Positions 12,241 through 25,484 are shown, numbered from the stretch's first letter. The stretch is DNA of 64,000 nt from Cryptomeria japonica (GCF_030272615.1 NC_081412.1:96905796-96969795), one strand, 5' to 3'. Program-made: numbers and translations. Notes: generated by a model not told the origin, from the sequence alone.

Positions 12241-13473
12241 TGTTAGCAGCAACTAAGAAGGAAGATTGGGGGGGGTGAATCAGTCTTTATCGAAATAACA
12301 AACAAAACACAAATCTGATAAACTGCAGTAATAAGATAGATAAGCAAATTAACAGCACAACACACAACACCAAGATTTTGATGTGCAAACTCGGTTAAGG
12401 GGAAAAACACAGTGGGAACCTACCCACTGTAAGATGATACTCTGCAGTAGTATGTGAAAATATTACAATGAGGAATGCACATGCATTGAGGCATACTGCC
12501 TAGAGCTCACTGCTCAAATATAATGGCCCAGAAGGCTACAACCCTCAGGGAAGTCTCACTGACTTACAATAAGATTCGGACTACAATCTGAAAGAAGTGA
12601 ACTGAAAGAGTAGTATCTCCAAATGTCAGATTATAGTTTCGGTTAAGCACAAATGTCTACCCTGTAACACCAATCTCACCTCAAACTCAACACTGAAGGA
12701 TAAATCACTTGTTCGCATACGAACCTCTCTCTAATAATGCAGACACAACATTGACACCCAAATTACATGACTATATCACCTATATATATAACTCATCAAC
12801 CTTGACAACAAGGTCGACTAAACCCTCAATTACAAAATTACATCACACGATAGAAAGATCAACCACCAAACCAATATAATGGTTTACATAGCATAACATG
12901 GTCCTAAATCAAATTCCCAAATGCACAACTCCATCAAAAATTATGCTAAGATCAACCGCAACACGCCACACCACCAATAAAATTGCCTAACATGAAAATC
13001 ATCACCGATTGATAGAAACCACCAAAAAACTTGCACAAGAATCAATTCAAATTGCCAAAAAAATAGGACATGACTAAGAAATACCAGCAAGCACATTAGA
13101 ATTGTCAGGAATAGATGCACCAACACCACTTTTCAAATCTTCATCGGTTAATGTTTGAAAGCTCAAGAACACAACCAATCAACAACTATCACAAAGAAAG
13201 ATAACTTGCGGAGAACCAAATCATGATCCATCTGAAAATGAAGATACAAAAGAGCATCCCAAGCAATATCCTAAAATATCACCACAAGATCTGATCACAC
13301 TAGAATATATCGAAGGATATACCACTCTACAAAAAAGTGATCAGCAAACCAACACTACAAACCGAATCATAAGATCTTCCCAATTTGCAATCACCAGAGT
13401 AAATCACAGGATTTTATCGACATCAATGAAAACAACATATCCTAGCAGCAACAATGACCAACAATATCCAACA
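12241..13473 (-). repeat. 5' LTR of Copia A, complete
   Basis: 1233 bp; plus strand starts TGTTAGCAGCAAC and ends AATATCCAACA. It is bounded inside by the primer site and matched by 7170-7659. The usual Copia R/U5 context is visible on the minus strand (a CCCACTGTGTTTTTCCCCTTAACCG-type stretch, about 12395-12430). Confidence 0.9.
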
Positions 13474-13657
13474 GGTCCATGGGTCAAGCACCTTAGCATG
13501 GCATTTTAAGGGCAATGCTCCTAAAGCCATAATTTATGTATAATTTATCGTTATAAATCTTAACCAATAATCATTAGGTCACAAATATAATAGTTGGTAT
13601 TTCATATTCTTTGGTTGTCCTAGAATGAAACCCTATTTTATGAGGGCATTGCATTAT
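13474..13657. other. Unassigned sequence
   Basis: About 180 bp between the Copia A LTR and the proposed Copia E LTR. I see no ORF, repeat or motif. It may be part of the Copia E LTR or older flanking DNA. Confidence 0.4.
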
Positions 13658-14553
13658 TGTTGGGAAAATGGTCTCTCAACCTTGCATTTACATGAGGTTA
13701 CTATTTATAGTAAGTTTTTGTTTGAGCATGAAATGGTGCAAAATTCTCCCCGAAGCTTCTAGTTGGCTAGATAAGCATGTCGGTAAATTTTCATCGTAAG
13801 ATCATAGCTAGTTTTGAAGATATTAAAGTTTTGATTTTTGGAAAGTACAATGAAAGGTTTAAAATTAGTTTTGAGGAGTTTAGAGTCTTTTAAATTCCCT
13901 AAAAAGTGAGTGTAAATGGTATAAAGGTTTACAAGATAATAGATCACTTCGTGATCTTTCTAACGCTTCAAACGGTTCGTCAATCTGACACACGGTTTAC
14001 AAGTTATGGCCTCCAGAAGTTTGGACTCCTGAAATAAGAAATATAAATTGCATCAGACACATAAACAAGTTGTAAAAGGGAGGAACACATGTTTATGTGT
14101 GTTTTGACATGTCATAGGACATCTATAATGGAGATAAGGTTGACTCTACTTTATTGGGTGGTTTTAGCCCATGGTTTTGTAATACCGTTTGATGGTTTCG
14201 TGTATTGTATCGCCTATATATGAGTTGTGTGAGATAGAGGTTGTGTGTAAGAGTCTTATAGATATTGAGTTACCTATGAATCTATGATTAGTGGTACTCC
14301 TATGAAAATATTTCTCTACAAGTATATTGTAATATGTTATTGATTGCTGAATAATATATTGAGTTGCTTTTGGAGTGTGGGGTTTTTATCCCGAAAGGGT
14401 TTTCCCGGCGTAAATCATTGTGTTGATGTGTTGTGTTATGCATGATATTTTGTTTATTTATGTTAAGTTTCTATAACTGCTATAACAACCTATAAAAAAA
14501 ATTTCATTACCCTCCTCTCAAGGTTAGTGTAGGAAGTTGTTCCACTACTTATC
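13658..14553 (+). repeat. Probable 5' LTR of Copia E
   Basis: Ends just before the primer site at 14565. A TATA-like CCTATATATGAG at about 14211 and the U5-type GGGTTTTTATCCCGAAAGGG near 14380 support an LTR. The left edge, at TGTTGGGAAAATGG, is a guess because no second copy is in the window. The right edge is placed at CTTATCA. Confidence 0.45.
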
Positions 14554-14564
14554 ATCCTTAAGAG

Positions 14565-14577
14565 TGGTATTAGAACC
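14565..14577 (+). other. Primer-binding site, Copia E
   Basis: TGGTATTAGAACC, a degenerate match to the initiator Met tRNA site TGGTATCAGAGC, about 110 bp upstream of gag. Confidence 0.65.
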
Positions 14578-14687
14578 TGATCACCTTTGTTTTTAGTTGT
14601 GGGTTGGTGGGTTTTTTCAAACTAATCTATATTTGAGTAGGAGCTTGTGCAAAAGATACTTTTTGATCTTGTTGCAATAATTTTCAA

Positions 14688-16999
14688 ATGGCAAGTTCGT
14701 CAAGGAGAATAGAGGTAGAGAAATTTAAATGTACTAATTTTGAGATGTGGAAGCTAAAGATGGAAGATCTGCTAATAGATCGAGATATGTAGGATGTTGT
14801 TGATTTGAATGTCTCAAGATCCTTAGATCCTACTGCTACTTCTTAGTATGATGTTATGGATTGAAAAGCCAAGGGTCTTATCAGATTGTGCTTCGCAGGC
14901 TCTATTCTAATCAATCTCCACAAAGAGAACTCTAAAAAGAAGTCATGGACTAAGCTTCGTGAGATGTATCAAGCCAAATCTTTATTAAATCATATTTTCT
15001 TGAGGAAGAAATTGTATTCCTTGAATATGGAAGAGGATGGATGAATTGTAGACCACCTAGAATAATTTAATGTGTTGGTGGCCCAATTGGTATTTGTAGG
15101 TGTTAAGATGGACGAAGAATAGAAATGTCAAATCTTGCTTTGATCGTTGCCTCATTCGTGGGATTCAGTTGTTATGGCTATCAGTAGTACTTCTATTGTT
15201 TTGATGTCTGAAGATGTGGTGGGTGTCCTAATTGGTGAAGAGATGCGGAGGAAGTTATCCACCAATTCGAAGGAATCCTTAATTGTTCATGGAAGACCTA
15301 AGGAAAAAGGGAAGAAGAATGAGAAGTGCAATAAATCCAAATCCAAAGGAAGATCAAAATCTCCTAGAAAGTCCAAAGTCATTTGTTGGAATTGTGATAA
15401 TTTAGGTGACATACATAAGGACTACAAAGAATAAGTTTGATGTTGATTCTAAGTCTGAGAAGGAAGATGGAGGTGCATTCATTGCATCTTTGGCTACTCA
15501 TGTAGGTAATGATGCATCGTTAATTGACTTGGGTGCATTTGTTCATATGACTTCCAATAAAGATTGATTTTCTGAATATGAAGAATTTAATGGAGGCATG
15601 GTGTACTTGGGTGATGATTCACATTTAGACATTGTTGGTCGAGGTAAAGTTAGGATCAGGTTTCCTGATGGTAGAGTAAAAAGGATTAGCAGTGTGTTGT
15701 GTATCCCTGAATTAAAACAAAATTTATTATCTGTGAGCAAACTGATAGATGCAGGTGTCCAAGTAGTTTTTTCTGATGTAGGATGTAACATGATTAAGGG
15801 TGCTATGGTGATTACTAGAAGTGTCAGGTTTGGCACTTTGTATAAGCTAGAGGCATACATTGTTGAGTGTAATAAGACTTCTATAAAAAGTAAATTTGTG
15901 GATACTTCATCGAAAGATTTGAGGGTTTCACCTTCAGCGAATGGACATGGCTTTTGGGTATCTAAGGGTTCTCTTTCTTATGAAGCAAAGTTACCTATAG
16001 AGAAAACAATGTTATGGCATAAGAGATGAGCCTTGAAAAATAAAAACCTTGTTGAAGGTTTGAATGATTGTAATCTTTACTTTGATTTCTATGAGCATTG
16101 CATTTATGGAAAACAAAATTGTGTTTAGTTTTACTCGAGTTCTCATAAATCTTGTGGTGTTTTGGATCTTTTTCATTCTGGTGTATTTTGTCCTATAGAT
16201 GTTCCTTTGATTGGAAAATCCATATATTATATTTCATTTATTAATGATTTTAGTAGAAGGACATGGGTATAATTTGTAAAGAGTAAATTTGAAGTTTTTC
16301 AATCGTTTTAAATAATTTAAAGCAATGGTTGAGTTGCAAACTGGAAAGAAAATTAAATGTTTGAGGACTGATAATGGCGGTGAATTTTACTATAATAATT
16401 TTGATAGATTCAGTAAAGACTGTGGCATTAACAGACATAAGACAACTCCATATTCTCTACAGAAGAATGGAGTTACAGAAAGAATGAATAGGACACTGAT
16501 GGAGAAGGCTAGGAGTATGTTGAGTGGTTCTAGTCTAGAATAAAAGTTTTGGGCTGAAGTTGTTGCCACTACTTGTTTCCTAGTTAACATGCTTCCTACA
16601 TCAGCTCTTGTTGATTAAACACCTATGGAAGCATGCTCAGGTCACAAGCCTTCATTAAGACATCTTAGAGGTTTTGATTGCGAGGCATGTGCACATGTAC
16701 CAAAGGAGAAGCAAACAAACTTGGAGAACAAGGTTGTAGTTATGGTGTGAAACGATACAAGATTTGGGACTCTATTGCACAAAAGGTAATTTATAGTAAA
16801 AGTGTTATTTTTAGAAAAAATAAGTTTCCTTTTGTTACATTGCAGCCAGAACAGAGTAAATAGGAAGATGTGATTCAATTCCCTTCTACACCTAAAGAGT
16901 TGAATCGAGACCACTTGATAGGCAAGAATTTGAGAAGAGTTCATCTAGCTCTAAATCTTCAGAAGAGAAGGAAGAACCTCCAACTCATCTTGTTCATAG
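14688..16999 (+). pseudogene. gag-pol: Copia E gag-protease-integrase, cut off by Copia F
   Basis: ATG at 14688 begins MASSSRRIEVEKFKCTNFEM, a Copia gag start. Gag continues to 15434, where the zinc knuckle CWNCDNLGDIHKDYKE has lost its His and last Cys. The protease (about 15515-15760) has LIDLGAFVHMTSN with a stop soon after, then LPELK-type CIPELKQNLLSVSKL. Pre-integrase sequence is at about 16010-16130. The integrase core at 16325-16543 keeps LRTDNGGEF and QKNGVTERMNRT, i.e. the second Asp and the Glu. Multiple stops and shifts. The gene ends abruptly at 17000, where the LTR of Copia F begins; RT and RNase H are not in the window. Confidence 0.85.
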
Positions 17000-18361
17000 T
17001 GTTGGATATTGTTGAGAAGTTTACTGGAATCGTGTATTTTCATTGATGTCAACATATTCCTCGATGTATTTCAGTGTTGCAGTCAAATTAAATGAGTTGG
17101 TTTGGTCAGTGTGTTGTAGATGAGTTGTTGCGGATTAAAGAGTTTTGAGATAAGTATCTCTAGTTTATTTAGCTAAATTTTCAGAGGTCCACATGGTTAT
17201 TTGATCAAGTTATGAGATCCGGTATTGTGTTTGGTTTATATTTTATTTGTTTTGACAAGTGTTCTGGATTTTGCTCCACATTGCTTCGCGCTGCAATATC
17301 TTGGTTTGTGGATTTGGAAGAGTGTGTGGGACATTCAGGTGTGTCCTCAATTCAAATTTTTCATGATTTAGAGGTTTGCAAGTGAATCTTTCAGTTTGAC
17401 AGTCAGTTTGGTTAGTGTTATTGAGGTTTAGTATAATGATGATGGAGATTCTACTAAGTGGTCATGTTGCGGTTGTGCAATGTGGTAATTCATGGTGCTT
17501 GTGGATGTTTCTAGATCATGTCCTATCTGTGTTGATGGTTCGCGTTGATCATTGTGTGCATTATTAAATATTTTCTTGATCTGGTGGTGTTCTCCATGTT
17601 CTTGTCCGACATGATGATTGTAGTGTGTTGCGGATGTTCGAGGCATAATTCTTGAAGGTGTTTCTTGTTCGAGGTGTTGATTTAGGTCCATACTATGTCT
17701 TAGCCAAAAAAAAAATTGTTTGCATGTAATTTTGTAGCATGTATGGTTATAGCTTTATAAATTATGATGTGTGTTGAGTCGACCTTGAAATATAGTTTGA
17801 TGATCTGTATAAATATATGTAATAATCATATGAGAGATGCATCTATGAGTGTATCTGAATGTGTGTGATCGGATAAGTGTGCGAACAAATGTTTTGATCT
17901 TTCAGAAGTGTGAAGAAGTGTAGCAGAGCATATCAGACTATTTGTTTAACCAGAACTATAACCAAGCATGAGGAGATGCCATTTCATCAATTCATGATCT
18001 TTCAGATGTAATTCGAATGTTTTTGTAAGACATTGAGTCTTCCCAAGGGTTGTAGCCCTTCTTGTTATGTGATTTGAGTAGTGAGCTCTAGGTGGTGTGC
18101 CTGAATGCATGTGCATTCCCCATTGTGATATTTCATATACTTGTAACAGGGTATCATCTCATTGTGGGTAGGTTCCCACCATGGTTTTTCCTTTAATTGG
18201 GTTTTCCATGTCAAAAATCTTGGTGTTATGTGTGTTATTGATTTTGTGTTGATTTGTTCTTTCATTGTTAATTATCAAATCTGAAGTTGTATTTGAGTTG
18301 TGTAAAGTTTTTGAGAAAACTAATTCACCCTCCCTCTCAATTTGTTTCCTTGTTACCAACA
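17000..18361 (+). repeat. 5' LTR of Copia F
   Basis: 1362 bp with inverted ends TGTTGG…CCAACA, followed by a two-base spacer and a perfect primer site. It interrupts Copia E; the five bases to its left are CATAG, and the matching duplication would be outside the window. U5-type sequence GGTTCCCACCATGGTTTTTCC near 18170-18190. No gene in this stretch. Confidence 0.88.
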
Positions 18362-18363
18362 AT

Positions 18364-18375
18364 TGGTATCAGAGC
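18364..18375 (+). other. Primer-binding site, Copia F
   Basis: Perfect TGGTATCAGAGC two bases after the LTR. Only 46 bp of the Copia F interior (18362-18407) is seen before element H begins. Confidence 0.9.
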
Positions 18376-18407
18376 TAGATCCTCCAAAAGAAGATTGACC
18401 GCCTGAG

Positions 18408-19578
18408 TGTTGGAATCAATGAACACTGAGAGGGAGGCTGAATTAGTGTTTTGATATTTACAAATTTGTTAATCAAATTCTTTAACCACCAGATGCACAA
18501 GTAAGAAATTAAAATGTAGAAACACAAAGAAAATATGCATATAACCATAACACCAATATTTTTACGTGGAAATGCGGAAAGGAAAAACCATGGTGGGATT
18601 TTAACCCACAATATTATTATACTATGGCCAATAGTAAAATAATATTATATGAGGGGATTACGCATGCATTCAGGTGCACTTCCTAGAGCTCACTGCTCAA
18701 TTACAAGAGGGCTACAACCTGGAGGAAGGCTCATTTCCTTACAAGCTAATACAAAATGATTACAATGAGTAATGAATTGAAGAAAAGCATATGAATATGC
18801 CAAATAATAGTTTCGATTAGGCACAAAGTGATTTGTTGTGTTGTTTTGATAAACTACTATGTTCTACCCTACTACTGATTACCAGATTAACAAAACTCTA
18901 GGTGCACATGTGAAACTGCACTCCATCACCCCAAAATCATGTCACACATCATATCCATTCACAAAATAATTAACCAAGTTGATCTTATATCCACACTAGC
19001 AAAAATGATCTCCCACAAGTCAGCTTCACAAAATATCAGAATATGAAACGTGTAGCTTGAAGTCAGCTCAAATCTTTACAAAACCATGTTTCGAATCCAT
19101 TTAACATATGATCACACGCTTTCCAGAAGTTGGTCCAATTACCTCAAACTTACCAACCACCACCAAAATCACCTCAAGGAATCTGGTCCGTATGTTACAC
19201 CATCAATAATGACGATAACCCTGTTTTACTACTCTATTGGATACCAAACCTACAAACATGATCAAGAAACATCACTGGAGGATAGTATTGCATGATAATC
19301 TACTTCCCATACTAAATCAACTTAACTCAGATCACTGAAGCCAAAAACACATCATTGAAAATGAGAACTTCTCACCAAGACTGTACACAGAGTATCACTG
19401 ACAAACTTATACCAAAACTTACTCAAGACATCCTCAGGACATCCAGATATCCAAAAATCCATACCAAATAGGATCAATAGGTTGAGTTTCCATCAATGAA
19501 AACTCCTAAGAAATATCATGCACCATGCATCACCAATCTCCATCGGAGCATCGCCAGAATGGTGTCTTATGCCAAACA
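18408..19578 (-). repeat. 3' LTR of element H
   Basis: 1171 bp, plus strand TGTTGGAATCAATGAACACTG to GTCTTATGCCAAACA. It is followed on the plus strand by TCTCCCCCTTTAGCATTGATGG, the complement of a Copia-type polypurine tract, which fixes the orientation as minus. Left neighbour is the primer-site region of Copia F. Confidence 0.82.
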
Positions 19579-19794
19579 TCTCCCCCTTTAGCATTGATGG
19601 CAACACTGTAAAAAATGCTCCAAAAATTGCAAGTGATCCAGAAATTTGAATTTTGTACACTCAACTGACTCCCCCTAAAAATAAGCATCATTTTTCACTT
19701 CTCTCTCAAACTTTCTCCAAACTCTCTCCCCCTTTGACATCAATGGAAAAGGGTAGGAATCCACCAAAAATTAAGTACAAAAGAATGCAATAAT
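19579..19794 (-). other. Element H polypurine tract and 3' spacer
   Basis: Contains three polypyrimidine blocks on the plus strand: CTCCCCCTTTAGC at the LTR edge, ACTCCCCCTAAAA near 19670, and CTCTCCCCCTTTGACATCAATGG near 19725. The last is the most typical Copia PPT form. No ORF. Confidence 0.65.
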
Positions 19795-20672
19795 TCACAT
19801 GAATTTAAAAATATTTGCATAAGTGACCTTTAAGGATTTCAAGTAATCCTTCCATCCTCTTAGGAAACAATCTAAATCATTAATCAAATCACTAATCATG
19901 TATGCACGAACTTCAACGCCTTTGAGATCAGATGGCATCGGTTTACCTAAAGCACCGACTACATCTTGTTGAGCTCCAAGTAAGGTGTCCATCTAGTGAG
20001 TGATCAAACTTATTAGTTCTCCCACTCTACTTAATGTTTGCTCTTTTTCTTTATTCAATTCCTTAATTTTGTCAGTAAAATCCATTATTTGAGCTTCCAC
20101 AGAACTAGGAAAAACTAAATGATAGGCAAATGAATGACCAATACTTGCTTGCTTCCCTTCAAGATCTCTTATTTGCTTATCAATCAGTAAATTTGGGCAA
20201 AAATAGACATGATTTAAATATTTTTCTGCCTTCATCTACTGCATCCTATATACTCTTCACTGCAGACTTCAAAGCTTCCCTATCATCCTCAATTGTCTTC
20301 AAATAGGTTTGAATCCTCATCTCATTGAACTTATTCAAAACTTTTATATCTACTGCTTTCTCTAATGATACAAAATTGGATTCTACTTTATCCAACATAT
20401 CCTTATGCTTACGAAAGGGAGTCATTTGAAATCTACTTAAGGTTAGGCAAAACTTTCTCCACAACTGAAATGGCCAAAGATAATACCTCTTTCTCCTCAG
20501 AACCGGACTTGAGTAAGTCCTCACTAGCCTTGATCTACACAAGAGTGGCCAACTTTAATTATTTAAGAGGGGATAAGGTTCTTAGATCTATCGGACCATG
20601 AGAAATATTATCCTCAACTGTAATTTTCTTTCCTTTCTCAGGGATAGTGGCTTTTGTCATGGATGTTGAAGG
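19795..20672 (-). pseudogene. Element H unknown ORF, C-terminal part
   Basis: Continues the ORF at 61088-63208 across the Athila insertion: the frame breaks in a Ser/Thr/Lys-rich linker and resumes here at STSMTKATIPEKGKKI. It then has a long helical, charged stretch (LEKAVDIKVLNKFNEMR, DDREALKSAVKSI) and a coiled-coil-like IKELNKEKEQTLSRVGEL, and ends at a stop at 19795. At least two frameshifts and several stops (for example near 20570 and 20555). Function unknown; no catalytic motif recognised. Confidence 0.6.
20668..20672. other. Target-site duplication GAAGG of Athila-type element C, left
   Basis: GAAGG directly before TGTTTGCC. The same five bases follow the right-hand LTR at 61088-61092, and GAAGA follows the LTR copy that ends at 21919. 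Confidence 0.85.
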
Positions 20673-21919
20673 TGTTTGCCTAGCCAATTAGAACAATAAC
20701 TAGACTTAAATTCTTAACTCAAGGATTGGTCATCCATTCTAAGTAGCTATCATTTCCATGACTGAGGTTTATTTACTTGTCAACCCAGGGATGTATTACT
20801 TGAAATGAGCCTGAATTGTATATGCACTAAGTTCTGGAAAGAGTCATTCTGCACTACTGCAGCAACTAAGTCTATCTAAAATAAACAAGCAAAAATATGA
20901 CAACTGAATGGCTACAAGAAATCTTAACATTAACAAAATATTATATCTAAATAATTGTTAACTAAGTTCCAAGCTAACAAACAGGAATTACTCTGTCTGC
21001 TTTGGTTGCAGAAACAGTCACAAGATCTGGTTCCAGTGGCTGCAGGAATAGTCAGTTGCTAGAACATCTACTGCAGCAAAGGAAAACTTAATCTAACAAT
21101 CCCACAGGAATACTCACCAAGTGGGTCCTCCTGGATGAGTGTATCCAGACTTCAAAATGATACTATATGTTTAGAATAAAATAGCCTTTATTCATGATTA
21201 CCAAAAGTCGATACAATGCATAAAATAAGAGAAATGCTTCTAATTCTGGAAAACATTGTCTAACCTCTGTGAAGAGGTGTAGGTCTTTATTTATAAGAAA
21301 GTTATAAAAAAAATTCAACTACTTAGATCATGCCCATGAAACTAGGCAGAAACATTTATTACAAGAAGAAGAAGAAGTCAATCCACAAAGAATGTGGGAC
21401 ATTACTAACACGCAGTCAAGAATATAGCATGGTAGTTTTTACTAGATTGATGCTTGCTGGAGACAACCATAAATTATTCTGGTACTGCCTCACTATTCCT
21501 TTTCCGCTTCACTCAAACACCATCTTCTCCACTATTTTAAATTCTAAACCACCCTGAAATGTCTCCAACTGTTTGCATGGCGTGATTCTCCATCTGTCTT
21601 AACACAGCCGCTTTTGCAACAACTTATTTACCCCTGCATTAAAGGTTAGAACATACAAGAATATATATAAATATATATCCATTTCCATTAATTACAACAT
21701 TTATACATCCACGCATGATATTAACATAATAATTTTCATAGCTATAGGAATATTAAGTCAAAACAATATAGGGTTCAACAGGTTTGGCTATCATTCAAAA
21801 TGCACATAATCAAAACTTTGATACATCACATGACTTTAACATTGTCCCAATATGCAACTTAAGACATAGGAACAACTTATCATTCATAGAAATAAAAGAG
21901 CTATTATTTTAGCTCATCA
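20673..21919 (-). repeat. Complete LTR of the Athila-type family, left copy
   Basis: 1247 bp, TGTTTGCCTAGCC to TTTTAGCTCATCA, matching 59842-61087 along its whole length. It is followed not by element interior but by element H coding sequence, as a solo LTR would be. Confidence 0.9.
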
Positions 21920-22343
21920 GAAGACTCAACAGTTTCTTCATTACCCTTCTCCTTCACAGCTCCTTCAATCTTATCCTTTTCACTCTCTTTTCCATCACCA
22001 TCACCCTTTCTAGCTTCACCTAACTCCTCTGCTATCATTTATGCTATTATTTCTATCTCGGGAGGATCTTGAGTAGCATCACCGGATTTATCCACTACTT
22101 GATTATCAGAGGCATCAACTAGAGCTTCTTGTCCAATCGGATCAACACATGACTGATCTTGTTGTCCACCAGGAACATCTGAAGGCACATCTGGGATAGA
22201 TGGAGTACTGTTAGACTTAGAGATTGTTACTTGTTCTTCCAAAATAGATTTTTCTTGAGAAGATTCTACCCAATTCACATCAACTCTCTAATCAATCAAA
22301 AGTTGTCTCAAAATTGTTTCTATTTCCTTTGTCAACTCATATT
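21920..22343 (-). repeat. Second copy of element H ORF sequence
   Basis: Matches 61088-61511, the element H sequence that flanks the right end of the Athila-type element. It encodes on the minus strand the same SSQEKSILEEQ and TPSIPDVP segments. It is a duplicated flank, not an independent gene. The match stops at CTCATATT, followed by about 12 bp of filler and a truncated LTR. Confidence 0.85.
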
Positions 22344-22355
22344 AACATAGCTCAT

Positions 22356-23095
22356 AATAACATAGCCTTTATTCATGATTTCCAAAAGTCGATACAATGC
22401 ATAAAATAAGAGTAATGCTTCTAATTCTGGAAAACATTGTCTAACCTATATGAAGAGGTGCAGGTCTTTATTTATAAGAAAGTTATTAAAAACTTTCAAC
22501 TAATTAGATCATGCCCATGAAACTAGGCGAAAACATTTATTACAACAAGAAGAAGTTAATCCATAGAGAATGTGGGACTTTACTAACACGCAGCCAAGAA
22601 TATAGCATGGTGGTTTTTACTAGATTGATGCTTGCCAGAGACAACCATAAATGAGTCTGGTACTGCCTTGCTATTCCTTTGTCGCTTCACTCGAACACCA
22701 TTTTCTCCACTATTTTAAATGCTAAACCACCCCAAAATGTCTCCAACTATTTGCATGGCGTGATTCTCCATCTAGCTTAACACAATCGCTTCTGCAACAA
22801 CTTATCTACCCCTGCATTAAAAGTTAGAACATTCAAGCATATATATATATATATCCATTTATATTAATTACAACATTTATACATCCATGCATGATATTAC
22901 CATAATAATCTTCATCTCTATAGGAATATTAAGTCAAAATAATGTAGGGTTCAACAGGTTTGGCTATCTTTCAAACTGCACATAATCAAAACTCTGATAC
23001 ATCACATGACTTTAACATTGTCCCAATATGCAAATTAAAACATAGTAAAAACTTATAATTCATAGAAATAAAAGAGCTTTTATTTTAGCTCATCA
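22356..23095 (-). repeat. Truncated 3' LTR of Athila-type element C
   Basis: Matches the distal 740 bp of the 1.25-kb LTR, beginning within AATAACATAGCC and ending TTTTAGCTCATCA. It is next to the polypurine tract, so it is the true 3' LTR with its left 500 bp missing. Confidence 0.88.
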
Positions 23096-23112
23096 TTGTC
23101 CCCCCAACTTAA
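23096..23112 (-). other. Polypurine tract, element C
   Basis: Plus strand TTGTCCCCCCAACTTAA abuts the LTR end. The 13-mer CCCCCCAACTTAA recurs at 25581-25593 between integrase and the accessory ORF. Confidence 0.82.
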
Positions 23113-25484
23113 TGTCTTGTTGGTCCTCCAGTAGGAGGAAAATACCTTACTCTGGCACTGACTCGAAAATCACCTACAGTACCCTGTCCCATGCCTCCTA
23201 TAGCTAGGTTCCAATAAAATCCTTCCATCTTCTCCATCCTAGCCTATTTGGCTTCCTCCACGGCCTCATCATATGATTTATCTATAGCTCTGCATCCCAT
23301 TAATGGCCACATAAGAATAGGTGGCTGAAATATCAAAGGTATCCAATTATTGCCTTTTGGCTTGCCCAAGCTATATACTTGGGAGCTCTCTATATGGTTG
23401 CATGATAGTTGGGCAATGAATGGGGTTCACCCTACTTTAGATCCTTTGGAAGGCTATTCCAATGCTGAGTCAGACGTTCAACTACTGTTGGATTCTCAGT
23501 TCCAACCAAATTTTCATACTTTTGAAATACTTCCTCCCTCAATGATAAAACTTGGCTTCTGACATCAGATCTATTCAACAGTTTTTGCCAGTCATAATAC
23601 ATATGTCATGGGTTTTTAGCCTCATCTTTTAGTGGCAGTGGAATATCAAGTTCAAATTTCCTGTGCATTCTAGATTGTACCCCATACTAATTTGATTTTG
23701 TATCTAGGATATCAATGCCTTTAACTGAATATCACCAATATACAATAGAGGATTCCATTCATTGTTAGAAGAGACAACAAATTATGAAAATATAACATAG
23801 AAAAAATTTAATGGCTACAGGAGAGCTTTGGTAAGCACAATAAAAATCATGTGGAGTCTCCAAAGAAGGGTTGAGATCCCTAACAATGCAGTTAAGTTTA
23901 AAACATAGATACTGTTCTTTCAGATACAAAGTATAGACCCTTGGCGGAGCCCTGCACTGCATTAACTCAGGAACCATGTTTGCTAGAGTATCTACTTTAT
24001 TTTATAACTCACCAATTTGCTTGTCCCTTTTTTCAATCTTTTTGTTCCTAGTCAATAATCCCCTGTAGCCTAGCCTTTTCTATTTCCCACTATCTATAAA
24101 ATGTGAGTGCAGTAAATAAGCTAGTGAGACATGAAGGGATCATATTAGTAGTTACCTGAGGGCTCAAGATCTTATCACCTGTTTCTTCAAACTGCTCTGC
24201 TATTTGCGCTAAATTTGTCAGTCTTTCGGCTTCATGTCCTTCCTATGGCTTACTCTCTTTCTGACTACCGTGCCCTAATTATGATGTTTCCACATAAATA
24301 ACCTCACTCACACCTCTTGTTGTGTGAGTTCTTTTCTTAACCCGATGACTTCTTCTTTATGGCAATTCTTGTGTGCTTGTAAGAGGTTCTTCTACAAAAA
24401 AACCTTCCTTCATTTTTTCCTTTTTATTTGCAAGAGGAACCTGCACTTCTTGAGGCTGTTCCATGGTTTCTTCCCCTGCATCGCCTTTTTCTTTACCTTT
24501 CCTTTTATAAAATGTAGCCCCACTTTGAATTTGAGTGGAGGGATGATTAGCACTTGGCTCAATTACTATTCCTTCCACATTAGGCAAAGCACAATAGGAG
24601 GTTCGGTTGCCACAAAAACCCTAGGAGACGAGGCTTCTCCGATATTTTCTTCTTGAACTGCGATTTCTTCTGCAAAAGGAACATCCCCTTCTCCAAATTT
24701 TTTGATATCCTCAAACTCTCCCCATGACATCTGCAAGACATCTCTAAGAGACCGTTCTACCAATAATTTGATTAATCCATGATGACTCATAGGAGCAAGT
24801 AACCCTTCTGCATTTCCTTTGCACTAATAGAGATAAGATGATACAAGACATTTGGAATATTCATCCTTCGGCCATGCCTCAGATGACTCAATAATTTGAA
24901 ATGAACATAATGTAGATTGGAGTACTTAGCATCAAATGTTAAATACTTCATTACATGAAATGCAACCTACGACCATTCTCCTAGAAGAGATATCCACTTA
25001 TTTCTTTGCTTGTCCATGCTAAGAGGTCCATTACTTGGGTGACTGAACTCTGCCCTTGCACTTCTTGCATCTTTTGCCTCAGGAAATAGTCTCCATCCTA
25101 CAACAACCTAGTGAATTTGGCTATTCTCTTCTCTATGGCTATAACCCGTAACCCTTTGACAGAAGCCTCCCCTTCACTGAATGTGTACATAAATTCTTGC
25201 GCAATCACCTCATTAAAATCTATCAATTTCAAAATATAATTGATCCACCCATAGGTCCAGAAGTAGTGTTCACTTTGGTTGTCCTATAGCAAAGAGTCAT
25301 GAGTCACAGGCTCATGACGAATAGGCGCACCTCCCATGGCTAACTTGACAATATAAAATTTCACCACAGCAAAATGCAAAGCTGAAATATCCTACGAGTT
25401 TTGAAAATTCATGCCCTGTAACCTTTTATTTATTCTTCAGTACCTTTCATCAACTCTAGCGGCAAGAAAGGTATACTCACTCAT
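23113..25484 (-). pseudogene. Element C accessory region downstream of integrase, unknown
   Basis: ATG at 25482-25484 opens a frame beginning MSEYTFLAARVDERY that soon meets stops. Recognisable coding stretches follow: a YGWINYILKLIDFNEVI segment near 25180-25260, a SHHGLIKLLVERSL segment ending near 24566, and a Lys/Glu-rich tail to 24357 (KRKGKEKGDAGEETMEQ). Athila elements often carry an env-like or other extra ORF here, but I see no clear signal peptide or membrane segment and assign no function. From about 23113 to 24350 I see only short decayed frames. Confidence 0.45.

Noticed and set aside
23350-23562. 70-codon plus-strand frame in element C 3' region
   Set aside because: No family resemblance, opposite to the element strand, and of chance length in this composition.
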